The position numbers and the translations under genes are program-made. A stretch of 64,000 bases of DNA, from the NCBI GenBank assembly GCA_049997955.1, contig JAEBDY010000003.1, forward strand, positions 372,001 to 436,000, written 5' to 3'. A model generated the notes under the pieces. That model had not been told where the DNA came from and did no database searches. It was given only the letters and a program-made list of their open reading frames with translations. Origin of the DNA: Umezawaea sp049997955 (GTDB taxonomy: Bacteria > Actinomycetota > Actinomycetes > Mycobacteriales > Pseudonocardiaceae). Numbering within the stretch: position 1 is the first letter of the stretch; every line of letters begins with the position of its first letter. This document shows positions 56,753 through 64,000 of this stretch, piece by piece.

Positions 56753-59668
56753 TCAACTCGCCATCGCGGCGGCGAAGGTGCTGAGCGCCTCCCGGTCGGA
56801 ACGGCTCGTCTTGCTGATCAAGCTCGCGACGTGCTTCTCCACGGTCCTGGGGGAGATGTGGAGGCGTGCCGCGATGGCCTTGTTGCCCATCCTGTTCGCC
56901 AGCAACAGGAACACTTCGAACTCCCGAACAGTGACACCGAGCACCCTCAGCTGGCGCGGCACCTGCTCGGTTCCCGTTCGCCGCTGCTGCACCGAAGCAC
57001 CGACCTGGCGGAGCAGTCCCCGGCACGCGCTCGCGACCGGTGTCACCTGCGTCTGGTGGAAGTACTCCTCCGCACCGCGCAGCCACGTCACGGGATCGCC
57101 CCAGCCGTCCGCGTGCGCCGCTTCCGCGACGAGCCGCAGCCCGAGGTGCCGCGCGACCGGGAACACCGCGGCGGCCTCCTGAGCGGCTCGCACGGCGTCG
57201 CCCGCTTCGGCGGCCTTGCCCTCCCGGCCGAGCAGCACGGCGTGCGCGAGTTCGGCGAACACCCGGTTCCACCGCATCCCGCTCGCGGCGGCGCTGGTGA
57301 TCTCCCGGTAGTGCGGCCACCCGGCCCGGCCCGCGAGCACGCCGAGCAGCAGGTGCAGCCCGTGGCGGCCCGCGAGGTGGAACGTGGTCGGGTTCTCCGC
57401 CTCGTGCGCCAGCGCCTGCGCCAGTTCGCTCTCGGCCAGGTCGCGGTCCTCCTCCAGCAGCGCGCAGAACGTCCGCGCCAGGCCGAAGCACAGCGGCAGC
57501 TCCTGCGAGCCGCCGCCGGAGACCTCGCGGAACTCCGCGATGGCGAGTTCCATGCCCTGCCGGTCGAGCCGGTGCGCGGCCGAGGTCGCCTTGACCATCA
57601 GCAGGTACCGCGTCAGCACCGTCATCTGGAGCCGGGTGGTGATCCGCGCCGTCTGCTCCACGAGTTCCGCGGCCTCGTCGTGGTCGCCCACCAGCACCGC
57701 GTGCAGCGCCCGGATCGCGTCGACGTTGTAGGCGATGGTGATCGCGCCGACCCGCTGCGCCTCCTCACGGGTGCGGTCCAGCGCGGTCGTGGTCGCGTCG
57801 ACCAACCAGTCGTTGCCCGCGATCCGCACCATCGCGTACACCTGCTGGATCGGCAGGTCGTGCTCCTCGGCGAGCATCCTGGCCTGCTCGAAGCACGCGT
57901 TGGCCTCGGCGAGGTTGTCCTCGCGCGCCAGGATCCCCAGCAGCTGCCACGCCTCGCAGCCGACCTGCGGCAGCGGCACCCGCTTCGCCGCGTCCACGGC
58001 CCGGCGCGCGAGCACGGCGGCCGCGGCGATCCGGTCCGGGCTCTGGGTGTGCAGGGTCAGCGACGCCGCGATGGCGTCCACCGGCGCGGTCTGCTCGTCC
58101 TCGGCGTGGTGGCCCAGCAGCGCGCGAGCGGCGGCGACCTGGGCCATTCCGTAGTCCCACCGGCCCGCGAGGTGCGCGGCCCGCGCCAGTTCGGTGTGCA
58201 GCTTGACCCGGCGCGACTTGGCCAGCCCGGCGCCGGACAGCTCGGCGAGCGTGTCGGCGAGCCGCATGGCCGACTCGAACTGGCCCGCCTCGGCCAGCGC
58301 GGGCAGCAGCGACTCCAGCACGTCCGCCCGGATGTCCGGGTCGACCCCGCTGGTGAGCAGCCGGTTCGCCTGGTCGAGCAACGTGATCGCGGACCCCGGC
58401 GCACCGCCCTTGAGCGCGCGGCGACCCGCTTCGGCCAGCAGCCTGCCCGCCTGGGCGTCCTCACCCGCGTCCAGGCGCAGCGACGCGACCAGCGCGCACC
58501 ACTCGCCGGGGAGATCGGGATAGGCGATCTGAATGGCATCGGCCGTGCGACCGGACATCTCGGCCCTGTCGCTGGGCGTGAGCTGCGCCCGCAGCGCCTC
58601 CGCGGTCAGCGGGTGGCGGAACGCGTACCAGTCCGGCGCGGGCTCGTCCGGCGTCACGAGCTGCGCCGCCACCCCCGCGTGCAGGTGGCTCAGCAGCCCG
58701 CGGTGGTCCATGCCGGTCACCCGCTGCACGACCGACAGCGGGAAGCGGTGGCCGAGCACCGCCGCCACCGACAGCAGTTCCCGGCCCTGCGGCCCGAGCC
58801 GGTCCGTGCGGTGCGCGATGCTGCGCACCAGCGCCGTCGGCACCTCGATCCGCAGCTCGCCGAGCACCCTCCAACCGTCCGGGCCGGGCACCAGCAGACC
58901 GCTGCTGACCATGCCGTGCAGCAGTTCCTCGATGACGAACGGGTTGCCCGCGCTGTCGGCCCACAGCCGGTCCGCCACCTCGGCGGGCACCGCGTCCGGG
59001 GCGACCTCCAGGCACGAGGCGGCCATCTGGCGCACCTCGTCGCGGCTGAGCCGCGGCAGTTCCAGCATCACGCCCGCGTCGCGCCGCGCCGCCAGGGTCA
59101 CCACGTCCAGTGCGTTGCCGGGTTCGGCGCGGATGGTCACCAGCAGGACCACGGGCTGCTGGTGCAGGTTGTCGGCCAGGTACTCGATGACGGCCAGCGT
59201 CTCGGCGTCGGCGTCGTGCAGGTCCTCCAGCACCAGCAGGCACGCCTGCCGCTTGCCGACGATGGCGAGCAGCCGCAGCACCGCTTCGGCGAGCACGACC
59301 AGCGACTCGCCGTTGTGCTGGCCCTCGCCCCGACTCCACTCGGGGATGAGCCTGCCCAGCACCGGCTTGTAGGGGCCCAGTTCGTCCTCGTCGGGGGCCT
59401 CGCCGCCGCGGAACAGCGACAGCAGCGCCTCCGACAACGGGCGGAACGGGACCATCGGGCCGATCGTGCTGCCCCGGCCCCGCAGGACCCGCATCCCGCT
59501 GTCGAAAGCACGTCCCGCGGCGACCCGCGCGAGTCTCGACTTCCCGACACCCGCTTCGCCGACGAGGAATACGGCACTGCCGCGGCGGGCCCTGGAGTCC
59601 TCCAGTGCCCGCTCCAGCTCGTGGACTTCCTTGTCCCGGCCGACCACCACCGGCGCGCGGGTCTGCAT
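56753..59668 (-). CDS. Large ATP-binding LuxR-type regulator (LAL family)
   Basis: 971 residues from ATG 59668. An in-frame GTG at 59734 would lie in a terminator hairpin, so it is rejected. The N-terminal AAA/NTPase domain begins PVVVGRDKEVHELERALEDS, with Walker A GEAGVGKS near residue 35 and Walker B-like CLLVLEDLHDAD near 140. A long helical-repeat sensor region fills about 300-890. The C-terminal LuxR helix-turn-helix is TVREFEVFLLLANRMGNKAI then AARLHISPRTVEKHVASLIS. LAL proteins are typical pathway-specific activators of actinomycete clusters. It is co-directional with, and directly downstream of, the LanM/peptide genes but separated by a terminator, so independent transcription is likely. 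Possible targets: the LanM locus, or genes behind the TAGGGG arrays. Confidence 0.95.
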   Translation of the reverse strand: MQTRAPVVVGRDKEVHELERALEDSRARRGSAVFLVGEAGVGKSRLARVAAGRAFDSGMRVLRGRGSTIGPMVPFRPLSEALLSLFRGGEAPDEDELGPYKPVLGRLIPEWSRGEGQHNGESLVVLAEAVLRLLAIVGKRQACLLVLEDLHDADAETLAVIEYLADNLHQQPVVLLVTIRAEPGNALDVVTLAARRDAGVMLELPRLSRDEVRQMAASCLEVAPDAVPAEVADRLWADSAGNPFVIEELLHGMVSSGLLVPGPDGWRVLGELRIEVPTALVRSIAHRTDRLGPQGRELLSVAAVLGHRFPLSVVQRVTGMDHRGLLSHLHAGVAAQLVTPDEPAPDWYAFRHPLTAEALRAQLTPSDRAEMSGRTADAIQIAYPDLPGEWCALVASLRLDAGEDAQAGRLLAEAGRRALKGGAPGSAITLLDQANRLLTSGVDPDIRADVLESLLPALAEAGQFESAMRLADTLAELSGAGLAKSRRVKLHTELARAAHLAGRWDYGMAQVAAARALLGHHAEDEQTAPVDAIAASLTLHTQSPDRIAAAAVLARRAVDAAKRVPLPQVGCEAWQLLGILAREDNLAEANACFEQARMLAEEHDLPIQQVYAMVRIAGNDWLVDATTTALDRTREEAQRVGAITIAYNVDAIRALHAVLVGDHDEAAELVEQTARITTRLQMTVLTRYLLMVKATSAAHRLDRQGMELAIAEFREVSGGGSQELPLCFGLARTFCALLEEDRDLAESELAQALAHEAENPTTFHLAGRHGLHLLLGVLAGRAGWPHYREITSAAASGMRWNRVFAELAHAVLLGREGKAAEAGDAVRAAQEAAAVFPVARHLGLRLVAEAAHADGWGDPVTWLRGAEEYFHQTQVTPVASACRGLLRQVGASVQQRRTGTEQVPRQLRVLGVTVREFEVFLLLANRMGNKAIAARLHISPRTVEKHVASLISKTSRSDREALSTFAAAMAS

Positions 59669-59733
59669 GGGGCCGACCTTAGCGAGCCTCCGGCGTCCAC
59701 CGGTTCCGCTATTGGAATGCCGTATGAGGGGCA

Positions 59734-59770
59734 CCGGACGGCCTGCACCCCCAGGGGGCAGGCCGTCCGG
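59734..59770 (-). terminator. Hairpin terminator after LanM-peptide genes
   Basis: Perfect 13-bp stem (59734-59746 with 59758-59770), 11-nt C/G loop. It follows the 71-residue peptide gene on the minus strand and precedes the LAL regulator start, marking the end of the LanM-peptide transcript. Confidence 0.8.
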
Positions 59771-59782
59771 GCGTTGAGGAGG

Positions 59783-59998
59783 TCACACGGGCAGGCCCGG
59801 AGCGCTGACGGTGGTGAACGTGTTGGTGCCGTACGCGAGAACGGCCATGCCCGCGGTGAGGGCGAGACCCGAGAGGACCCTGGTGCGCAGGCCGACCGTG
59901 GTCATGCTGGACAGCGCCATCTCCCCCGCGGGGTTGGTCTCGGCGTCGAACTCGTCGTTGTCGACGGCCGGGACCTCGTTGTTCATGGCGTTGTTCAT
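59783..59998 (-). CDS. Candidate cysteine-free precursor peptide for the adjacent LanM (71 residues)
   Basis: ATG 59998 overlaps the LanM stop (ATGA), with AAGGAG nine bases upstream inside the LanM gene, so translation is coupled. Residues 1-28 are acidic and Asn-rich, leader-like (NNEVPAVDNDEFDAETNPAG). From about 29 on come ALSSMTTVGLRTRV, a hydrophobic stretch LSGLALTAGMAVLAYG, and the tail TNTFTTVSAPGLPV. There are 13 Ser/Thr and no Cys. Class II lanthipeptide precursors normally supply Cys for thioether rings, so if this is the LanM substrate the product would carry dehydro-amino acids without lanthionine, or need an external thiol. Alternatively it is a small single-span membrane protein, for example an immunity peptide, and the true precursor is elsewhere. 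No family recognised. Confidence 0.7.
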   Translation of the reverse strand: MNNAMNNEVPAVDNDEFDAETNPAGEMALSSMTTVGLRTRVLSGLALTAGMAVLAYGTNTFTTVSAPGLPV

Positions 59999-62900
59999 CG
60001 GAAATTTCTCCTTGAGGGGTTCTTGTTCGAGCGGGGTTGGAGCAGGAGCACCGAAGGCACGCGTTCCGCGAAGCCGAGGCGGAGCAGTCCGTAGCCGATA
60101 CCGGACAGCCCGGTCAGCAAACCGGCGGAAGGGACTCCGCCGGGAGTTCCGCAGCGCGCTCCGTACTGCTCGAGCGCGCCGAGCACGAGACCGGCCCGCC
60201 GGGTCCGCGCGGCGGCGGCCCGTTCGTGGCCGCGTTCCGCGAGGACCGTCAGGGCTTCCACGACACCGAGTTCGCCGTGGCACAGGCTGAGGTCGCGCAG
60301 GGGTTCGTGCACCGCGAGCGCGTTGATGCACCGGTCGAGGTGCAGCGTGTACGCGTCCAGCGGCTGTTCGGGGTGGGCGACGTGGGCGAGCACCGCGCCG
60401 GACAGGCCGGAGCACCAGCCGTGGTCGGCCTCGCCGACGGGCAGCAGCCGCTGCCGCAGGCTCCGGTCGGCGCGCAGAGCGGCCCGCCCTGACACAGCGT
60501 GCCGGACCTCGCCGCTCGCGGCGGCGAAGCGCAGCAGCGCCCAGCCGACCCCGGCCGCGCCGCGGGCGAACCCGTCGCCGGTGGCGGCCCGGTCGGCCAG
60601 CCGGTCCGCGAAGCGGTGCGCCAGCTTGCCCGCCTGGGGCAGCCCGGTCTCGGCGTGCACGGCCACCATCGCGGCCAGTCCACCCGCGCTGCCCTCGACC
60701 AAGGACGACGACTCGTCCTCCAGGTCGGCGGCCAGCTCGACGGAGGTCTCCAGCCAGCGGGGCAGGTCGGGGTCGTCCGACAGGATCGTGGACAGCCGGG
60801 CCAGCGCGTAGCTGATGCCGCCGAGGCCGTGGAAGCCGCCGCTGCCGACGGCGGGCGCCAGCTGCGGGTCGGCGGCGAGCACGTCGAGCAGGTGGGGGAT
60901 CGGCCGCAGGGCGTCGCGGGCGAACTCGGTGTACCGCTCGGCGCCGGTCAGCGCGCCGAGCTGGGCCAGGAACAGCGCGACACCGGTGTAGCCGTTGGAC
61001 ATGCCCGCGCCCATCGGCATGACGGTCCAGTGCCGGTCGTCCACCAGTTCCAGGCCGAGCCAGTTGACCCGGTTCCCCTCGACGGTGGCGTGCGCCAGGA
61101 TCTCGTCGGCGATGCCGCAGGCCGCGGCCAGCAGCCGCTGCTGGTCCGGGACACCGGCCGTGACGTGACCCGGCACGACGTCGGCGCCGCGGTGCACGAC
61201 CGAGCCGGACCGGCCGGCCAGCGACGCGGCGATCAGCCACTGCTGGTCGTGCCGGTCGACCTCGTCCATCCGCTCGACCTTGCGGCGCGCGGCCTCCAGA
61301 CCGGAGACCGGCAGCAGGTCGGGGACCCGCTCGCCGGTCGACGTCCAGACGTCGCGGCTGCCGGGCCGCACGGTGAACAGCGGCACGTCGCCCGCCCACA
61401 GGTCGGCCAGCTCGTGCGGGACCAGCGCGCGCAGCAGCGCGTCCTCGCGGGCCTCGGTCCACAGCAGGTCCAGCGCCAGGTCGCGGTCGAGCGCGTCGCG
61501 GCCCACCTCGGGGTGCGTCGTCTCGTCCAGCGCGGTCGCGTAGGTGCGGGTGGCCCGCGTGACGAACCGCACCGGCACGTCGGCGCAGCCGTCCAGCAGG
61601 TCCAGCAGTTCGGCGCGGTGCGCGCAGATCGTGTCGTGGCCGACGCGGAACCCGGCCAGCAGCGCGGTCTGGTAGTCGCCGGGCTCGGCCTCCTCGCCGC
61701 CGAGGCGGGGCCGGTTGTGGGCGCCCGCGCTCGGCGCGGTCCGCCGGACCAGGCGCATGGTGTCGGTGGCCGGGTCCAGCCAGTCCACGGTCTGGGCGGG
61801 GTAGGTGCGGTCGCGGTCGCCGCCGAGCCCGGACAGGTCGAACACGCCGTGGTCGCCGATCAGCATCTGCGGCAGCAGCGCGGTCCGGGTCACCGAGTTG
61901 GCCAGCGCGTTCGCGGCGGGATCGGTGCTCGGCGCGGCGGTCAGCAGCGTCGGGTGGAACAGGGTCTCGATGTCGATCAGCACCGGCTGGTCGCCGCACG
62001 CGATCAGGTTCTCGTAGTGCATGTCCGTGCCGTCCACGGCGTAGACGAGGGCGAGCACGGCACCGAGCCGGTGGTAGAACCGGCCGATCCCGCTGACCTC
62101 CGAGCACTCCTCGTGCTCGATGAACTCGACCCAGCCGTAGCCCTCGCCGCGCACGATCCGCACCTGGCGCAGACCGAGGCGGGTGTGGCCGTCCAGCCAG
62201 TCGAGCATCTCGTTGAAGCGGACGTGCAGGTCGATCGTGCGGGGCTTGTAGACCAGCCGCGACCCGTCGGCGAACCGCAGCGTGCAGACCGTGCGGCCGC
62301 GGCCGTGCGAGTCGCCCTGGCCCGACTCCACCGCGATGATCGCGCCGGGGTCGACGCCGTCGAGCAGCTCGACCACGATCCGCTCTCGGTCGGCGGTGAA
62401 GCGGTCGAGCATCTCGACGTGCGCCGCCGCGGTGTGCAGGCAGGTCAGGGCGAGCAGCCGGGCCAGCACCGGGTAGCGGCGCAGCAGATCGGCCAGGTCG
62501 ACGTGGTCCACGTAGTGGACGAACCGCTCCGCCGGGGTCCCGCCGACCAGTTCGCCCCGCTGCCGCGCCAGGTTCAGCTCCAGCACCAGCGTGCGCGCCG
62601 CGATCCGGACGAGCCTGCCCACCAGCTGCTCGGTGAAGGCGCCGCCCAGCCGAGGGTCGCCGCTCGCCGCGACGGCCAGCGGCCGCAGGACGTGGGCGAA
62701 CGCCTCGGCCCACGGGCCTCCCTCGAAGGGGGTGGGGGCCGCGTTCGCGGTGGCGCGTTCCACGAACGCGGCCCACTCCGGCCGCCCTGTGCGGGCGGCC
62801 AGCTCCGGTGCCGCCTCGGCCAGCAGCGCGTCGAGCGCGCCCTCGTCCAGCCCGGCGTCGGACAGGCGCTGCGCGAACCACTCGGTGGTGTCGTGCGAGG

Positions 62901-63054
62901 CCCGCCACTTCGCCAGCCGCGCGCTCGTCCGACCACTCGGTGCGGGAGGCCGTTCCGCGAGGCGGAGACCACCCGCCCACCAGGTGGTGGGCTGCTGCGC
63001 AGCGGGTGTCGGGGTCACGGGGTAGACGGTGTCACCCGTGCCCCCGTTCGACAT
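59995..63054 (-). CDS. Class II lanthipeptide synthetase (LanM)
   Basis: 1,019 residues from ATG 63054, the normal LanM length. The N-terminal dehydratase domain (about 150-600) shows the lipid-kinase-like features LVYKPRTIDLH (Lys), DMHYENLIACGDQPVLIDIE and TLF (catalytic Asp/His/Asn and metal ligands). The C-terminal LanC-like cyclase (about 690-1010) keeps all zinc ligands: GWCSGLSGA and LCHGELGV, plus GFARGAAGVGWALLRFA and LTGLSGIGYGLLRLG. So both dehydration and cyclisation look functional. It is the first gene of a two-gene unit with the cysteine-free peptide and faces away from the AsnRS-like gene. No LanT transporter or protease is adjacent in the window. Confidence 0.95.
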   Translation of the reverse strand: MSNGGTGDTVYPVTPTPAAQQPTTWWAGGLRLAERPPAPSGRTSARLAKWRASHDTTEWFAQRLSDAGLDEGALDALLAEAAPELAARTGRPEWAAFVERATANAAPTPFEGGPWAEAFAHVLRPLAVAASGDPRLGGAFTEQLVGRLVRIAARTLVLELNLARQRGELVGGTPAERFVHYVDHVDLADLLRRYPVLARLLALTCLHTAAAHVEMLDRFTADRERIVVELLDGVDPGAIIAVESGQGDSHGRGRTVCTLRFADGSRLVYKPRTIDLHVRFNEMLDWLDGHTRLGLRQVRIVRGEGYGWVEFIEHEECSEVSGIGRFYHRLGAVLALVYAVDGTDMHYENLIACGDQPVLIDIETLFHPTLLTAAPSTDPAANALANSVTRTALLPQMLIGDHGVFDLSGLGGDRDRTYPAQTVDWLDPATDTMRLVRRTAPSAGAHNRPRLGGEEAEPGDYQTALLAGFRVGHDTICAHRAELLDLLDGCADVPVRFVTRATRTYATALDETTHPEVGRDALDRDLALDLLWTEAREDALLRALVPHELADLWAGDVPLFTVRPGSRDVWTSTGERVPDLLPVSGLEAARRKVERMDEVDRHDQQWLIAASLAGRSGSVVHRGADVVPGHVTAGVPDQQRLLAAACGIADEILAHATVEGNRVNWLGLELVDDRHWTVMPMGAGMSNGYTGVALFLAQLGALTGAERYTEFARDALRPIPHLLDVLAADPQLAPAVGSGGFHGLGGISYALARLSTILSDDPDLPRWLETSVELAADLEDESSSLVEGSAGGLAAMVAVHAETGLPQAGKLAHRFADRLADRAATGDGFARGAAGVGWALLRFAAASGEVRHAVSGRAALRADRSLRQRLLPVGEADHGWCSGLSGAVLAHVAHPEQPLDAYTLHLDRCINALAVHEPLRDLSLCHGELGVVEALTVLAERGHERAAAARTRRAGLVLGALEQYGARCGTPGGVPSAGLLTGLSGIGYGLLRLGFAERVPSVLLLQPRSNKNPSRRNFR

Positions 63055-63205
63055 GGGGGGTTCGCCCCCAGATTTCCACCGCGCCCCCGTCGGTCGGTCC
63101 CAGCCCAGGTCAGCGCGGAATGTGGGGGTTCCGCACCCATGCCTGCGGCGGTGGCGCGCGGTGAGACTCGGCCTCGCTCCTACCCGTCACTCACAAAGGC
63201 CGACG

Positions 63206-63488
63206 ATGGAACTTGAGAAGAAGAGGTCACCGTCCTGATCAGCAGCGTCAACGGCCACGGCCACCACGACGGCGCCCGCGTCATCGGCGAGCTGCGGTCG
63301 CAGCCGGACCTCGTGGGGGTCCCCGTCGTGATCGGCGGCGAGCTGGGATCGGCGGCGTCGACAACGCCCGGCACACCGACGACCTGCTGCGAGCCGGTTT
63401 CGACGCCGTGTTCGACGACAGCGCCGGGGTCGGCGCCTTCCGCGAGCACGTCGGAGCGCTCCGCTCCCCGGCCGCGGTGACGGCATGA
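63206..63488 (+). pseudogene. Remnant of glutamate-mutase-S-like cobalamin-binding protein
   Basis: Three frames must be joined: MELEKK (ATG 63206), then VTVLISSVNGHGHHDGARVI (from 63226) continuing GELRSQPDLVGVPVVIGGEL, then IGGVDNARHTDDLLRAGFDA to a stop at 63486. The pieces read as the C-terminal half of the small cobalamin-binding subunit of glutamate/methylaspartate mutase: SSxNGHG loop, VxIGGxL strand, and final GFDAVF. One extra base near 63225 and one in the GGG near 63346 would restore a single frame. Even so, the N-terminal half with the DxHxxG cobalamin motif is missing; no trace was seen upstream. The stop overlaps an ATG (ATGA at 63485). Either a decayed gene or a truncated gene with sequence errors. 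Confidence 0.65.
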
Positions 63489-63592
63489 CCAGGGGTGTGC
63501 GCGACACGTCCTCGGCCTCGGCGACCTTGCTGACCGCTCTGTCCCACGAGGAGCGGACCCCCGATTCCGATCAGTTGGAGAGGACCGCGCAG

Positions 63593-64000
63593 ATGACCCT
63601 GTCCACAGCCATGACGGGCACAACCGCCACCCCGCCGCCCCGGCCCTGGGTCGACCTGGCCTCGCCGGTGACCCGCACCGTGATGCGCGTCCAGGACAAG
63701 GCGCTCACCGCCGCCCGCGAGTACCTGCGGGACAACGGTTTCGTCGAACTCCTGCCCGCGATCATCGGCCCGGTCACCGATCCGGGCGGCCGCGGCTCCA
63801 AGCAGGTGGACGTCGACCACTACGGCCACCGCCACAAGTGGATGACCAGCGCGATCCTCTACAAGCAGGCGTCGCTGCTCGGCTTCGAGAAGCTGTTCCA
63901 CATCGCGCCGAACGTGCGGCTGGAGCCGTCGGAGACCGCGTCCACCGCCCGGCACCCGGCCGAGTTCCACCAGCTCGACGTGGAGATCGCGGGCGCCGAG
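63593..64000 (+). CDS. AsnRS-like class II synthetase catalytic domain (asparagine synthetase-like), 3'-truncated by window
   Basis: 136 residues visible; it continues past the window. ATG 63593 has GGAGAGG nine bases upstream; ATG 63485, coupled by ATGA to the mutase remnant, is an in-frame alternative adding 36 residues. The sequence enters the class II catalytic core at once: LTAAREYLRDNGFVELLPAI, then MTSAILYKQASLLGFEKLFH, then the motif 2 region PNVRLEPSETASTARHPAEF followed by HQLDVEIAGA, as in AsnRS/AspRS. The N-terminal OB-fold that binds the tRNA anticodon is absent. That layout is known from AsnRS paralogues that amidate aspartate without tRNA. So the enzyme probably activates an aspartate-like amino acid in a pathway. 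Its neighbour, a methylaspartate-mutase-like remnant, hints at 3-methylaspartate, but this is speculation. Confidence 0.75.
   Translation, partial: MTLSTAMTGTTATPPPRPWVDLASPVTRTVMRVQDKALTAAREYLRDNGFVELLPAIIGPVTDPGGRGSKQVDVDHYGHRHKWMTSAILYKQASLLGFEKLFHIAPNVRLEPSETASTARHPAEFHQLDVEIAGAE

Noticed and set aside
63055..63205. Cys-containing lanthipeptide precursor upstream of lanM
   Set aside because: No frame on the minus strand between the lanM start and the mutase remnant has a ribosome site and a leader-like peptide with Ser/Thr/Cys core.
63029..63238. Plus-strand 69-residue frame ending MELEKKRSPS
   Set aside because: It lies mostly over the lanM start region with no ribosome site. Its last codons are explained as the start of the frameshifted mutase remnant.

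Overview
The window is about 70% GC, with strongly GC-biased third codon positions, long antisense open frames and an actinobacterial gene content (modular type I PKS, LAL/LuxR regulators, secreted GH16 enzymes, PaaZ, SthA, NlpC/P60). It looks like chromosome of a filamentous actinomycete, most likely order Pseudonocardiales; the genus is not determinable from sequence alone.

Region 1 (1-30,770) is the downstream part of a modular polyketide gene cluster, all on the plus strand. Two giant PKS genes carry five modules (the first is cut by the window edge). Every module has AT, KR, DH and ACP domains, and the last ends in a thioesterase. By collinearity this gives a conjugated pentaene at the carboxyl end, with one methyl branch from the only methylmalonyl-type AT (module 4 of those visible). 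A type II thioesterase follows. A second co-directional group then encodes an ANL-family acid ligase, a stand-alone acyltransferase, an agmatinase-family ureohydrolase and a macrolide-type glycosyltransferase. This group is best read as starter-unit activation and loading, later removal of an amidino group, and glycosylation. The 4-guanidinobutyryl/4-aminobutyryl starter is an inference; no amine oxidase or amidase for making it is in the window.

Region 2 (30,771-56,600) is mostly housekeeping or accessory genes: an MMPL exporter divergent from a LacI-type regulator; a 46-residue peptide gene with an alpha/beta hydrolase behind a cluster of TAGGGG motifs; a GH16 lichenase-like enzyme divergent from an OmpR/histidine-kinase pair; a short LuxR regulator; soluble transhydrogenase SthA; a PAC2 protein; a MacAB-like exporter (lipoprotein adaptor, ATPase, permease); an apparently frameshifted phosphotransferase; a GH16-ricin secreted glucanase; PaaZ with a PaaR-like operator; a secreted PLC-like protein; a secreted cyclophilin; an NlpC/P60 endopeptidase; and a pirin. 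Many of these units end in clear bidirectional hairpin terminators.

Region 3 (56,753-64,000) holds a large LAL-type LuxR regulator and a class II lanthipeptide synthetase (LanM). LanM is translationally coupled to a downstream 71-residue peptide that has no cysteine. Beyond it lie a frameshifted, N-terminally truncated remnant of a glutamate-mutase-S-like B12-binding protein and the start of an AsnRS-like enzyme without an anticodon-binding domain. A small lanthionine-free RiPP locus, or a chimeric locus, is possible.

The non-coding DNA is unusually rich in structure. A four-member dispersed repeat occurs in three copies with a central hairpin whose outer arms differ between copies yet stay self-complementary, and in one 'empty' copy lacking the hairpin. 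There is also a separate 117-nt imperfect palindrome and several short tandem arrays. Two genes show breaks that would each be repaired by a single extra base, so base-calling deletions cannot be excluded.
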